In this document: in pieces, positions 9,209 to 17,248 of the stretch
How positions within the stretch are numbered: the stretch's first letter is position 1
How the letters are laid out: each line of letters begins with the position of its first letter
Assembly: GCA_040766655.1 (NCBI GenBank)
Contig: JAXGQB010000014.1
Span: 1-64,000, forward strand
Direction: 5' to 3'
DNA: 64,000 nucleotides
From: JALOOB01 sp040766655
GTDB lineage: Bacteria; Chloroflexota; Anaerolineae; CG2-30-64-16
Translations under genes and position numbers: made by a program
The notes under the pieces: generated by a model
The model's input: the letters and a program-made list of their open reading frames with translations, nothing else
Told to the model about the DNA's origin: nothing
Databases searched by the model: none

Positions 9209-11758
9209 TTACAGCTTCACGCGTGCCCCGCACACCGTGCATTCCGCGGTATCCTTCGCGGAGATCACCATCAAACCACCGCACTGCGGACAGGGCTGTG
9301 TGGCCGGTCGCTTCCACGACGTCCAGTCGCACGCGGGGTAGTTGGCACACCCATAGAAGATCCGCCCGGTCCGGGTGCGTCGCTCCAATATCTCGCCCTT
9401 GTCTTTCGGACACAGGACGCCCACCTTCGCAACCAACGGCTTCGTAAAGCGGCAGGTGGGATAGTTGCTGCACCCGACAAACCGGCCGTAGCGCCCTTGC
9501 TTGATGACGAGCTCACCCCCGCAGTCCGGGCACAGCTCGCCGGTCTTCTCGGACTCCAGCGACACCTTCTCCATCGTCCGTTCGGCATTCTCCAGCTGGG
9601 GGGCGAAGAAATCATAGAACTGGCGCAGGACGGGCGTCATCTGGGACTCGCCGCGGGAGATGCTGTCCAGCGACTCTTCCATCTGGGCCGTGAAGCCGAC
9701 GTTGAAGACCGCATCGAAGTGCTTGACCAGCAGATCATTCACCGTGAAGCCCAATTCCGTGGGCGCAAGCTTCTTCTCGACGCGCGCAACGTAGTCTCGT
9801 TCGAGAATCGTCGACAGGATGCTCGCATAGGTGCTGGGCCGGCCGATACCGTACTCCTCGAGTGCCCTGACCAGCGAGGCTTCAGTGTAACGGGGCGGCG
9901 GCTGCGTGAAGTGCTGCTCCGGGATCAGGCGCAACAGATCGACGACCTCCCCCTCGACCAGGTCCAGCGGAATGGTCGGCTGAGACTGCGCCGCGGCCGC
10001 CTGCGTGGCGGAGCCATCGCCCTCGGACTCCGACTTCGACCAATCGGCGCCGTTCCGGCCGTTGGCGCCGTTCTCCTTATCGCCGGATCCGTTCTCGCCC
10101 GGGCCCGATGCGCCTCCGCTGTACACGGCAAGGAAGCCAGGGAACCGGATCGTGGAGCCGCTTGCCCGGAACAGGTACGGCTTGGGACCGCGGGGCGAGC
10201 CCGCCTCGATGTCGACTGACAGTGTGTCGTAGATAGCAGCTGCCATCTGGCTGGCGACGAAGCGACGCCAGATCAGCTCATAGAGCTTGAGCTGTTCGGC
10301 GCTCAATCTGTCGCGCAGCTGCGACGGCGAGCGCAACACCGAAGTGGGGCGGATTGCCTCGTGCGCTTCCTGGGCGTTCTTCGCCCGGGACTTGAAGACG
10401 TTGGGCTCGGGCGGCACGTACTCGGGACCGAATCGCTCGACGATCATCGACCGCGCCTCCGCCTGCGCCTCCGTGGAGACATTGACGCTATCGGTTCGCA
10501 TGTAGGTGATCAGGCCCACCAGCCCGCCGCCCTCACCGATGTCGATCCCTTCGTACAGGTCCTGCGCGACGCGCATCGTGCGCGCGGCGGTCATGCCGAG
10601 GCGGTTCGACGCATCCTGCTGCAGCGTGCTCGTCGTGAAGGGCGGATTGGGCCGGCGCCGGCGCTCGCCGCGGCGAACGCTCTGCACCGCATACTCGGCG
10701 CCCTCCAGGTCGCGCAACACGGCCTGCGCATCGTCGTTGTTCCTGAGGTCTGCGTCCTCGCCGTTGATCCGCACCAGCCTCGCCAGGAAGCTCGGCCGGG
10801 GTTCGTGGCCCCGGGTCACCACCTGCGCCAGTTCCGCATCGAGCGACCAGTACTCGACCGGCACAAATGCATCGATCTCGCGCTCCCGCTCCACGACCAG
10901 CCGCAGTGCCACCGACTGGACGCGGCCCGCAGACAGGCGGCTCCTCACCCTGTCCCACAGGAGGGGACTGACCTGGTAGCCCACGAGCCGGTCGAGGATG
11001 CGGCGAGCCTGCTGCGCATCGACCAGTTCCATATCGATATCGCGTTGGTGGTCAAACGCCTCGGCGATGGCATTTTTGGTGATTTCGTGGAAGACGACTC
11101 GCCGCGCGCGCTCGTGCGGAATGCTTGCCGCCTCGACGAGGTGCCACGCAATCGCCTCGCCCTCGCGATCGGGGTCGGTCGCCAGGTAGACTTCACGTGC
11201 CTGTGCCGCCGCGGCCTTCAGATCCTTGACGACCTCTCGCTTGTCGTCCGGAACCCGATACTTGGGCACGAAACCGTTTTCGATGTCCACCGACAGCTGC
11301 GAGCGAAGCAGGTCCCGAACGTGGCCGATGGACGCGCGAACGTCGTAATCGCGGCCCAGGAACCGGCCCACCGTGCGGGCCTTGGCGGGTGACTCCACGA
11401 TGACCAGCTTGGTCCCGCGCAACGCGGCGCCCTGTCCGCGGCCGGCCCCTCGGCCCCCGCGTGGCTGTGCGGCGCCGGATGTCTTCTTCTTTGCTGCTGT
11501 CTTGGCTTCCGCTGCAGTGGATGGCGCGCGCTTCGTCGACTTGGTGCGCTTGGCGGCGCGCGGCTGCGCCACGACCTCCGGCTTCGGCAGGCCCTCGTGA
11601 TCGGGCGTCGCCCCGATGCGCGTCAACGCAGTGCCGCACTCCGGACAACGTCCGCGCACTGCCGCGCGTCCGTTGGACAGGTAGGTGGGTTGTGCATCTG
11701 CCATGGGGCGCATGCCCTTGCAGCGGACACAGTAGGCGTTCAAGGTGCTATCTGTCAT
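9209..11758 (-). CDS. topA: DNA topoisomerase I with extra N-terminal zinc module
   Basis: An 849-residue type IA topoisomerase that relaxes negative supercoils. Residues 1-50 form an added zinc-ribbon-like module (CVRCKGM and CPECGTA), followed by a Lys/Ala/Thr-rich linker to about 112. Then comes the TOPRIM domain starting at KLVIVESPAKA with DPDREG near 195-200. The active-site Tyr is at about 419 in GLITYMRTDSVN. A Gly/Ser/Asn-rich low-complexity insert lies near 555-600. The C-terminus has three zinc-finger-like segments (CPDCGGEL..CSNYPTC, CPKDKGEI..CANYPAC, CPQCGGLM..CTVCG). In the second, the first pair is a single Cys (CPKDKG). The start lies 8 bases after manC, with no clear SD, so coupling is likely. 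Confidence 0.95.
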   Translation of the reverse strand: MTDSTLNAYCVRCKGMRPMADAQPTYLSNGRAAVRGRCPECGTALTRIGATPDHEGLPKPEVVAQPRAAKRTKSTKRAPSTAAEAKTAAKKKTSGAAQPRGGRGAGRGQGAALRGTKLVIVESPAKARTVGRFLGRDYDVRASIGHVRDLLRSQLSVDIENGFVPKYRVPDDKREVVKDLKAAAAQAREVYLATDPDREGEAIAWHLVEAASIPHERARRVVFHEITKNAIAEAFDHQRDIDMELVDAQQARRILDRLVGYQVSPLLWDRVRSRLSAGRVQSVALRLVVEREREIDAFVPVEYWSLDAELAQVVTRGHEPRPSFLARLVRINGEDADLRNNDDAQAVLRDLEGAEYAVQSVRRGERRRRPNPPFTTSTLQQDASNRLGMTAARTMRVAQDLYEGIDIGEGGGLVGLITYMRTDSVNVSTEAQAEARSMIVERFGPEYVPPEPNVFKSRAKNAQEAHEAIRPTSVLRSPSQLRDRLSAEQLKLYELIWRRFVASQMAAAIYDTLSVDIEAGSPRGPKPYLFRASGSTIRFPGFLAVYSGGASGPGENGSGDKENGANGRNGADWSKSESEGDGSATQAAAAQSQPTIPLDLVEGEVVDLLRLIPEQHFTQPPPRYTEASLVRALEEYGIGRPSTYASILSTILERDYVARVEKKLAPTELGFTVNDLLVKHFDAVFNVGFTAQMEESLDSISRGESQMTPVLRQFYDFFAPQLENAERTMEKVSLESEKTGELCPDCGGELVIKQGRYGRFVGCSNYPTCRFTKPLVAKVGVLCPKDKGEILERRTRTGRIFYGCANYPACDWTSWKRPATQPCPQCGGLMVISAKDTAECTVCGARVKL

Positions 11759-11766
11759 TCAGTCAA

Positions 11767-12834
11767 TCACAGGTAAACCGAGTTTCCTTCGGTCTCCATC
11801 TTTCTTACAAGATCTCGAACTTCTTCAGCTCGATCGCGCGGGCACACCAATAACACGTCAGGCGTGTCCACGATCACCATGTCGCTCAGCCCGATGGCGG
11901 CGACCAATTTGTCGCTCCGCACGTAGGTGCCCCGGGTGTCACGCGCCAGCAAAGGTCCCGTGGATACGTTGCCGTCGGCGTCTGCATCGAGAACATCCAG
12001 GAGAGCGCCCCAGCTGCCGATGTCGCTCCAGCCGATGTCGATCGGAATCACGTACACGTCTCGGGCGTGCTCCATCAGGCCATAATCGATCGAAACCCGG
12101 CGCACCTTCTGCCATTCGGCAGCCAGCACCCGGTCAGCATCGGGCGTCCCGAGCGCATCCCCGATCGAACGGAGCGCCTCGTAGGTCTCAGGCAGCTGTT
12201 GCTGAAACTCGCCGAGCAACCGATCCGCTCGCCAGACGAACATGCCGCTGTTCCAAACGTGGCGGCCATCGTCTGTGAATTTCTGCGCGGTGGCCTGATC
12301 GGGCTTCTCCCTGAACCCCGCTGAGTCATAGACCCTGAAGCCGTCGACGATCTGCTGTCCCGTCCCCAGCGAAATGTACCCGAAGCGCGTATCGGGAGCC
12401 GTCGGACGGATGCCGAGGGTGACGATCGCACCCTCCGAGGCCACGTCGCTCGCCGCGCCGAGCGCCGCACGGAACTGCGCGGTATCGACGATGAAATGAT
12501 CGGCCGTCAGCATCACCATGACCGCCGAAGGATCGCGCTTCACCAGGTGAACGGCCGCCAATCCGGCAGCAGGCGCCGAGTCGCGGCCCGCCGGTTCCAC
12601 GATGAAATTGTCCGCCGGGATGTCCGGAGCTTGGCTCTTCAGGACCGCGGCAAGTTCGTCGTTGGTAACCACGCAGATGCGATCGGGCGTGAAGAGCGGT
12701 GAGAGCCGATCCACGGCATGCTGGAACATCGTGCGATCGCCAATAAGCTTCAGTGCCTGTTTTGGCTGATTTCGCCGGCTCAGGGGCCACAGGCGGGTGC
12801 CCGAGCCTCCGGCCATGATCACCGCATACAACAT
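11767..12834 (-). CDS. manC: Mannose-1-phosphate guanylyltransferase
   Basis: A 355-residue nucleotidyltransferase making GDP-mannose from mannose-1-phosphate and GTP, a precursor for glycans and mannosylated products. The N-terminal signature VIMAGGSGTRLWPLSR is complete. VEPAGRDSAPA, LTADHFI and the IDIGWSDIGSWGAL motif typical of GDP-mannose pyrophosphorylases follow. It is a single-domain form without the isomerase domain of long ManC proteins. ATG at 12834 has GGAGGG 8 bases upstream. It sits between dprA and topA, an unusual place for a sugar-nucleotide gene, and no other glycan gene is nearby. Confidence 0.92.
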   Translation of the reverse strand: MLYAVIMAGGSGTRLWPLSRRNQPKQALKLIGDRTMFQHAVDRLSPLFTPDRICVVTNDELAAVLKSQAPDIPADNFIVEPAGRDSAPAAGLAAVHLVKRDPSAVMVMLTADHFIVDTAQFRAALGAASDVASEGAIVTLGIRPTAPDTRFGYISLGTGQQIVDGFRVYDSAGFREKPDQATAQKFTDDGRHVWNSGMFVWRADRLLGEFQQQLPETYEALRSIGDALGTPDADRVLAAEWQKVRRVSIDYGLMEHARDVYVIPIDIGWSDIGSWGALLDVLDADADGNVSTGPLLARDTRGTYVRSDKLVAAIGLSDMVIVDTPDVLLVCPRDRAEEVRDLVRKMETEGNSVYL

Positions 12835-12851
12835 CGTCCGTATCCCTCCAT

Positions 12852-13967
12852 CTAGTCCGGCTTCACCTTGTAGACCGGACCGGATTCGCTCACGCGATAA
12901 TAGGTCATCCCGCCGGCCGCACGCACCAGCCCCTTGAGTTCCATCAACGCCAGCGTGCTTGTGACGGTGGCGATGGGCAGGTCGGCAACCCGGCTGAGAT
13001 CATCCACATGAACGGGCTCGTCCGTCAGCCGGCTCAGCAAGGACGCCTCGGTCTCGTCCATCGGGAACAGCGTCTGCGCCGCAACGTGCGTCTCGACAGC
13101 CTGCAGGTTGAGGGCTTCGAGGATGTCGTTGATGGAGGTGACAGGCGTCGCTCCGTCCCGGATCAGCCGATTCACGCCCTGGCTGTTGCGGGCGAAGATG
13201 CTCCCCGGCACAGCAAAGACCTCTCTGCCCTGGTCTGCAGCGAACCTCGCCGTGATGAGCGCACCGCTCCGTTCGCCGGCCTCAATGACCACGACCCCGC
13301 GGCTCAATCCACTGACGATCCGATTGCGCGGGGGAAAGTTGCTGGCTTCCGGCTGCGTCCCGAGCGGATACTCGCTCATCAGGGCGCCGCGTTCGCTGAG
13401 GTCAAATGCCAGCTTGCGGTTCTCCCATGGGTATATTATGTCTACCCCTGACCCCAGGACAGCGATCGTTCGCCCTCCGGCGTCCAGGGTAGCGCGATGT
13501 GCGACGCAGTCTACCCCGCGAGCGAGCCCGCTGACCACCGTGACGCCGGACTCGGCCAGTCCGGCTGCGATCGTTCGCGCGGCATCGCGTCCGTAATTGG
13601 AGATGTCGCGGGTTCCGACGACCGCAACTGCGAAATCGTCCTCTGGCCGCAGCTCACCCCGGTAGTACAGCACCGGCGGAGGATCGTTGATCGCCCTCAG
13701 GCGTTCCGGGTAGCGCGGATCGTCCCAGGTCAGAATGTCGACGCCGGCCTTCCTGACACGGGCCAACTCCGCAACGAGGTCGAACTTGCTGCGTGATTCG
13801 AGCAGGCTTTCGAGCGACCGTCGATCGAGACCGACCTCGCGCAGGGCCGCCGGCGTTGCGTGCCAGGCCGCTTCGATGTCGCCGAATGCGTCGATCAGGG
13901 CACGCAACCTGGCCGGACCGATGCCGCGCACCTTGTTGAAACCGATCCAGTAGGCGAGAGAGTCCAA
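12852..13967 (-). CDS. dprA: DNA-processing protein DprA/Smf
   Basis: A 371-residue protein that loads RecA on incoming single-stranded DNA during natural transformation. It has an N-terminal helix-hairpin-helix region (RGIGPARLRALI), the central Rossmann-type DprA domain (VAVVGTRDISNYG, VSGLARGVDCVAH, GSGVDIIYP, SEYPLGTQPEASNFPPRNRI split across the core) and a C-terminal winged-helix domain (about 300-371). The start is TTG at 13967 with GGAAGG five bases upstream. It has its own promoter at 14010-14038 and heads the dprA-manC-topA-xerC-M24 run. DprA is widespread and is not proof of competence. Confidence 0.93.
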   Translation of the reverse strand: MDSLAYWIGFNKVRGIGPARLRALIDAFGDIEAAWHATPAALREVGLDRRSLESLLESRSKFDLVAELARVRKAGVDILTWDDPRYPERLRAINDPPPVLYYRGELRPEDDFAVAVVGTRDISNYGRDAARTIAAGLAESGVTVVSGLARGVDCVAHRATLDAGGRTIAVLGSGVDIIYPWENRKLAFDLSERGALMSEYPLGTQPEASNFPPRNRIVSGLSRGVVVIEAGERSGALITARFAADQGREVFAVPGSIFARNSQGVNRLIRDGATPVTSINDILEALNLQAVETHVAAQTLFPMDETEASLLSRLTDEPVHVDDLSRVADLPIATVTSTLALMELKGLVRAAGGMTYYRVSESGPVYKVKPD

Positions 13968-14009
13968 CTTTACCTTCCAGCTTCATTGCGTTAAGGCTTG
14001 CCGGTCGGC

Positions 14010-14038
14010 AGCATAAACGATACAGGGTTCTTTGTCAA
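14010..14038 (-). promoter_or_regulatory. Sigma70-type promoter for dprA operon
   Basis: Minus-strand TTGACA (14038-14033) and TATGCT (14015-14010) are separated by exactly 17 bases, between the end of rimM and the dprA start. Confidence 0.65.
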
Positions 14039-14043
14039 TAGCT

Positions 14044-14622
14044 CTACGCTTCGTCCGGCGCTTCGTCCGATGCTCCGTCCGAAGCTTCCGCAGGCTGCAA
14101 CAAGCCCTCCGGCAACGCGACGATCATCTGTCCTGTGCCGAGATCCACGCTCAGGACCACCTCTCTGGTGGCAGGGATGAGCGTCTCGCCCTCCTCGCCG
14201 CGCACGACGTAGACATCGTTCGCAGCCGTGAAGAGAACCTCGGTGAGCCGGCCAAGGTGCTGTCCGGCATCTGTCCGTACATCGAGGCCGATGAGGTCGT
14301 GCACGTAGTTCTCGTGCTCTCCCAAGGGCATGGCTTCGGAATCCGGAATGAGCACATACTGGTCCCGGAGCGTCTCAGCACCGTTGCGATCCGAGATATG
14401 CGCGAATTGCACCAGCCAACGGCCCTGGTGTGGCCGCGCCTTTCCGATCACTGCCGGCGTGGCAGCTGTCTCGCCGGTCTTCGCCCCGAGAAACACATGG
14501 CTCCCGGGCTTGAACCTCTCAGGAAAGTCCGTCATCGGTGCGACTTTCACCTCCCCACGGATGCCGTGAGGGCCTACGATCTGGCCGATGGCCAGGTAAC
14601 TGATCGGCGCATCCGACTTCAC
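14044..14622 (-). CDS. rimM: Ribosome maturation factor RimM
   Basis: A 192-residue 16S rRNA processing protein that binds ribosomal protein S19 and helps assemble the 30S head. The N-terminal RimM barrel begins YLAIGQIVGPHGIRGEVKV, and the PRC-barrel part contains NYVHDLIGLDV and EVLFTAANDVYVV. The C-terminal tail (ASDGASDEAPDEA) is acidic and repetitive. Several GTG codons lie together; GGGAGG at 14636-14631 places the start at 14622 (8-base gap) or 14625 (5-base gap). trmD and rplS, the usual downstream neighbours, are absent; dprA follows instead. Confidence 0.92.
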   Translation of the reverse strand: MKSDAPISYLAIGQIVGPHGIRGEVKVAPMTDFPERFKPGSHVFLGAKTGETAATPAVIGKARPHQGRWLVQFAHISDRNGAETLRDQYVLIPDSEAMPLGEHENYVHDLIGLDVRTDAGQHLGRLTEVLFTAANDVYVVRGEEGETLIPATREVVLSVDLGTGQMIVALPEGLLQPAEASDGASDEAPDEA

Positions 14623-14661
14623 CACAAACACCTCCCTATGACAACTGGCGATTCAAAGCAG

Positions 14662-14691
14662 CGGGCGGGGACGCATCTGCGTCTCCGCCCG
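14662..14691 (-). terminator. Strong hairpin between khpA and rimM
   Basis: A 14-base-pair stem (14662-14675 with 14678-14691, one G-U pair) closes on a two-base loop. No T-run follows on the minus strand, so it may attenuate or protect mRNA rather than terminate. Confidence 0.4.
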
Positions 14692-14737
14692 TGATCACGC
14701 TGCCAGGCTGACCAGCAATGCTGGCAACCCTGGTCGA

Positions 14738-14965
14738 TCAGACGATTTCCAGCACCACGCGTCGATCCTGCGCTGCGACCCTCAGCAAGGTGCGCAGGGC
14801 GTTAGCGACCCGGCCGTCCTTCCCGATCACGCGGCCCATATCCTCACGATCCACATGGAGCTCCAGGACCGTCACGCTGGCGCCGCGGGTTTCTTTTACA
14901 GACACCCTATCGGGCTGTTCGACCAACTGCCTGGCGATATATTCGATCAGTTCCTTTTCCTTCAC
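14738..14965 (-). CDS. khpA: KH-domain RNA-binding protein KhpA
   Basis: A 75-residue single KH-domain protein (YlqC family) that binds RNA, typically as a heterodimer with KhpB, and affects cell division and translation. The KH GxxG loop is visible in RVIGKDGRVANALR. Length and position directly after rpsP are standard for this family. GTG start at 14965 has GGAGG about 7 bases upstream. Confidence 0.92.
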   Translation of the reverse strand: MKEKELIEYIARQLVEQPDRVSVKETRGASVTVLELHVDREDMGRVIGKDGRVANALRTLLRVAAQDRRVVLEIV

Positions 14966-15077
14966 CTGTCAGCCTCCATAAGTGCCGAGGGCTTGGCTTC
15001 GGAGGCAGGCTCAGCCGCGCTTGGCGCGACATGCCCGTCTGCCGAGGCAGGCAAGCCCGGAAGCGCACGGCTGACGG

Positions 15078-15335
15078 CTAAGCCGCCGGCTGAGCGTCGA
15101 GCAGGCCCTGCTTCTTCAGCAGTCGAGCGACCGATTCGCTGGGCTGCGCACCCACGCTGAGCCAGTAGCGGGCGCGCTCGATGTCGATGTTGTATTCGAT
15201 AGGATCGACCCTCGGGTTGTAGAACCCGATGTTCTCCAGGATGCGTCCATCGCGTGCCGCGTGCTGATCGGCGACAACGATGCGATAGGACGGCTGCTTC
15301 TTGGCGCCCTGACGGCGCAACCGAATTCGTACCAT
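15078..15335 (-). CDS. rpsP: 30S ribosomal protein S16
   Basis: An 85-residue 30S subunit protein. The N-terminus MVRIRLRRQGAKKQPSYRIV and the RDGRILENIGFYNP motif are diagnostic, and the length is normal. ATG at 15335 is preceded by GGGAG with a 10-base gap. It sits between ffh and khpA as in many bacteria. The 112 bases between rpsP and khpA hold only GC-rich sequence with no feature I can name. Confidence 0.96.
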   Translation of the reverse strand: MVRIRLRRQGAKKQPSYRIVVADQHAARDGRILENIGFYNPRVDPIEYNIDIERARYWLSVGAQPSESVARLLKKQGLLDAQPAA

Positions 15336-15430
15336 TCCAGTGCAACTCCCTCTATGTGATGGGACTTAGAAGGTCCCGAGACCATGTAAACCCGCACGCC
15401 TCACCCCAAAAGGTCAGGGTCGCGGGCATG

Positions 15431-16759
15431 TCACCTAAACATATCCATCAGGCCGCGCATCCCGCGCTGCCCGGTTCCCAGCTGCTTCATCAGCCGCTGC
15501 ATCTGGCGAAACTGGGTCAGAAGGTCGTTGATCTCAGTCACGTTGGTTCCAGAACCGCGTGCGATGCGCCGCTTCCTGCTGGCATTGATGATCCGTGGAT
15601 CGTGTCGCTCGCGGGCCGTCATCGAACTGATGATCGCTTCGATCCGCTTGAACTGCTGGTCAGTGACGTCGGGCTGCAGATCCTTCGAAAGCTGGTTCAT
15701 CCCCGGGATCATGTCCAGAATCTGGGTCAGGGGCCCCATCTTCTTGATCTGTTGCAGCTGCTTCAGGAAATCATCCAGGTCAAGCTCGCCCTTCACGAGG
15801 CGCTTGCCCATCTTCTCGGCCTGCTCGCGGTCGACCGTTTCGCCGGCCTTCTCGATGAGCGTCATCATGTCGCCCATGCCCAGGATACGGGTCGCCAGCC
15901 GATCCGGATGAAAGACCTCCAGCGCGTCCAGCTTCTCACCGACGCCCAGGAACTTGATCGGGACGCCCGTGACCTCACGCATCGAGATGGCCGCGCCGCC
16001 ACGCGCATCGCCGTCGACCTTCGTGAGGATCAAGCCGGTGAGCTGCACTCGCTCGTGGAAGCCCTTCGCGACATTGACGGCCTCCTGGCCGGTCATCGCG
16101 TCCGCGACGAGCAGGATCTCCTTCGGCTTAGCCAGGGCCTTGATCGTATCCAGTTCGGCCATCATGTCGTCACTGATCTGCAGGCGGCCGGCCGTGTCGA
16201 GAATCACGACATCGACTGCGCTCTCGCGCGCCCGCTGCAGGCCGTGACGGACGATCTCCGGCGGGGCTACCTTCGTCCCCTCGCTGAATACCGGAATGTC
16301 GATCTGCCTGCCCACGACCTCGAGCTGCGTCACCGCTGCGGGTCGATAGGTGTCGGCTGCGACCAGCATGCTGCGCTTGCCCTGTTTTCGCAGGGTGAGC
16401 GCGAGCTTGCCTGCCGTGGTCGTCTTGCCGGAGCCCTGAAGCCCGACGAGCATCACCACGTGTGGCGGTGTTCCCGACAGATCGATCCGGGCAGGCTCTC
16501 CCAACGTCTTCAGGAGCTCTTCGTGAACGATCTTCACGACCTGCTGCGCGGGCGTCAGGCTCTTCGTGACCTCTGTGCCGACCGCGCGCTCCCGCACGCG
16601 ACCCACCAGCTGCTTGACGACCTTGAAGTTGACGTCAGCCTCGAGCAGGGCAAGCCGAACCTCTCGCAATGCGGCGTCGACGTCTTCCTCGGTCAGTCGG
16701 CCGCGCGCTGCGAGACGATCAAAGACCGCATTCAGTTTGGTTTGCAGGCTTTCGAACAT
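15431..16759 (-). CDS. ffh: Signal recognition particle protein Ffh
   Basis: A 442-residue SRP54 GTPase that delivers membrane proteins to the translocon with 4.5S RNA and FtsY. It has an N domain (1-85), a G domain with P-loop GLQGSGKTTTAGKLA, VAADTYRPAA, DTAGRLQ, TKVDGDARGG and GVGEKLDALE, and a Met-rich M domain with the RNA-binding GSGTNVTEINDLL segment. The C-terminus (QRGMRGLMDMFR) is short and Met-rich as expected. ATG start at 16759. A divergent promoter pair lies upstream. Confidence 0.97.
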   Translation of the reverse strand: MFESLQTKLNAVFDRLAARGRLTEEDVDAALREVRLALLEADVNFKVVKQLVGRVRERAVGTEVTKSLTPAQQVVKIVHEELLKTLGEPARIDLSGTPPHVVMLVGLQGSGKTTTAGKLALTLRKQGKRSMLVAADTYRPAAVTQLEVVGRQIDIPVFSEGTKVAPPEIVRHGLQRARESAVDVVILDTAGRLQISDDMMAELDTIKALAKPKEILLVADAMTGQEAVNVAKGFHERVQLTGLILTKVDGDARGGAAISMREVTGVPIKFLGVGEKLDALEVFHPDRLATRILGMGDMMTLIEKAGETVDREQAEKMGKRLVKGELDLDDFLKQLQQIKKMGPLTQILDMIPGMNQLSKDLQPDVTDQQFKRIEAIISSMTARERHDPRIINASRKRRIARGSGTNVTEINDLLTQFRQMQRLMKQLGTGQRGMRGLMDMFR

Positions 16760-16782
16760 CCGACTCGTCCACAGATACGCGC

Positions 16783-16806
16783 ATGGGCCGGCCCATGGGC
16801 CGGCCC
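16783..16806. repeat. Two tandem copies of a 12-bp palindromic unit
   Basis: ATGGGCCGGCCC occurs twice in a row (16783-16794, 16795-16806). Each contains the GGGCCGGCCC palindrome. It lies between ffh and its promoter, so it is transcribed into the ffh leader and could fold there. Confidence 0.5.
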
Positions 16807-16832
16807 AACGGCATCGCTAGCTTCTGACAATG

Positions 16833-16861
16833 ATTCTATGAGACATTGCGTTTTTCGTCAA
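16833..16861 (-). promoter_or_regulatory. Promoter for the ffh operon
   Basis: Minus-strand TTGACG (16861-16856) and TAGAAT (16838-16833) are 17 bases apart. It overlaps the plus-strand promoter at 16846-16875. Confidence 0.55.
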
Positions 16862-16875
16862 GTAGGTGCTATAAT
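16846..16875 (+). promoter_or_regulatory. Promoter for the small CBM48-like gene
   Basis: TTGCGT (16846-16851) and a perfect TATAAT (16870-16875) are 18 bases apart. Transcription would start about 40 bases before the ATG at 16924. Confidence 0.6.
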
Positions 16876-16923
16876 CTCTTCAGACCCCCGCCTTGCGGCA
16901 ACAACCGCGCAGGAGACGATCGC

Positions 16924-17223
16924 ATGATATCGAAGGAATCCTTGCCTGATGGCGAGAACGTCCGGGTTACATTCGAGCTCCCATCCAGTCTGTGGGCAGA
17001 GCGGGTCAATTTGGTCGGCGATTTCAATGGTTGGGACACCGTTCGACACGAAATGGTGCAATCCCGCTCGAACGGCAACTGGCGCATCAGCCTGGTCCTG
17101 CCAAAAGGTCAGGAGTACCAGTTCCGCTACCTCATCAACGGCAGGGACTGGCACAACGACTGGCACGCGGACAAGTACGTGCCCAACCGGTATGGCTCTG
17201 ACAACTCCGTATTGAGCACCTGA
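16924..17223 (+). CDS. Stand-alone glycogen-binding (CBM48/AMPK-type) domain protein
   Basis: A 99-residue protein that is almost entirely one early-set/CBM48 fold of the isoamylase N-terminal or AMPK beta type: VRVTFELP, VNLVGDFNGWD, the WRISLVLPKGQEYQFRYLI strand pair, and a C-terminal W-rich turn. No catalytic domain follows. Such small proteins may bind glycogen or act as adaptors; function here is not established. ATG at 16924 has AGGAGA nine bases upstream and a strong promoter. It converges on the M50 protease gene with 25 bases between. Confidence 0.85.
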   Translation: MISKESLPDGENVRVTFELPSSLWAERVNLVGDFNGWDTVRHEMVQSRSNGNWRISLVLPKGQEYQFRYLINGRDWHNDWHADKYVPNRYGSDNSVLST

Positions 17224-17248
17224 CCTGCCGGAGCCCGCCCCACGCCCC

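Noticed and set aside
15254..16927. 557-codon frame opposite ffh
   Set aside because: Antisense of a strongly conserved GTPase with GC-rich codons, which leaves the opposite strand free of stops.
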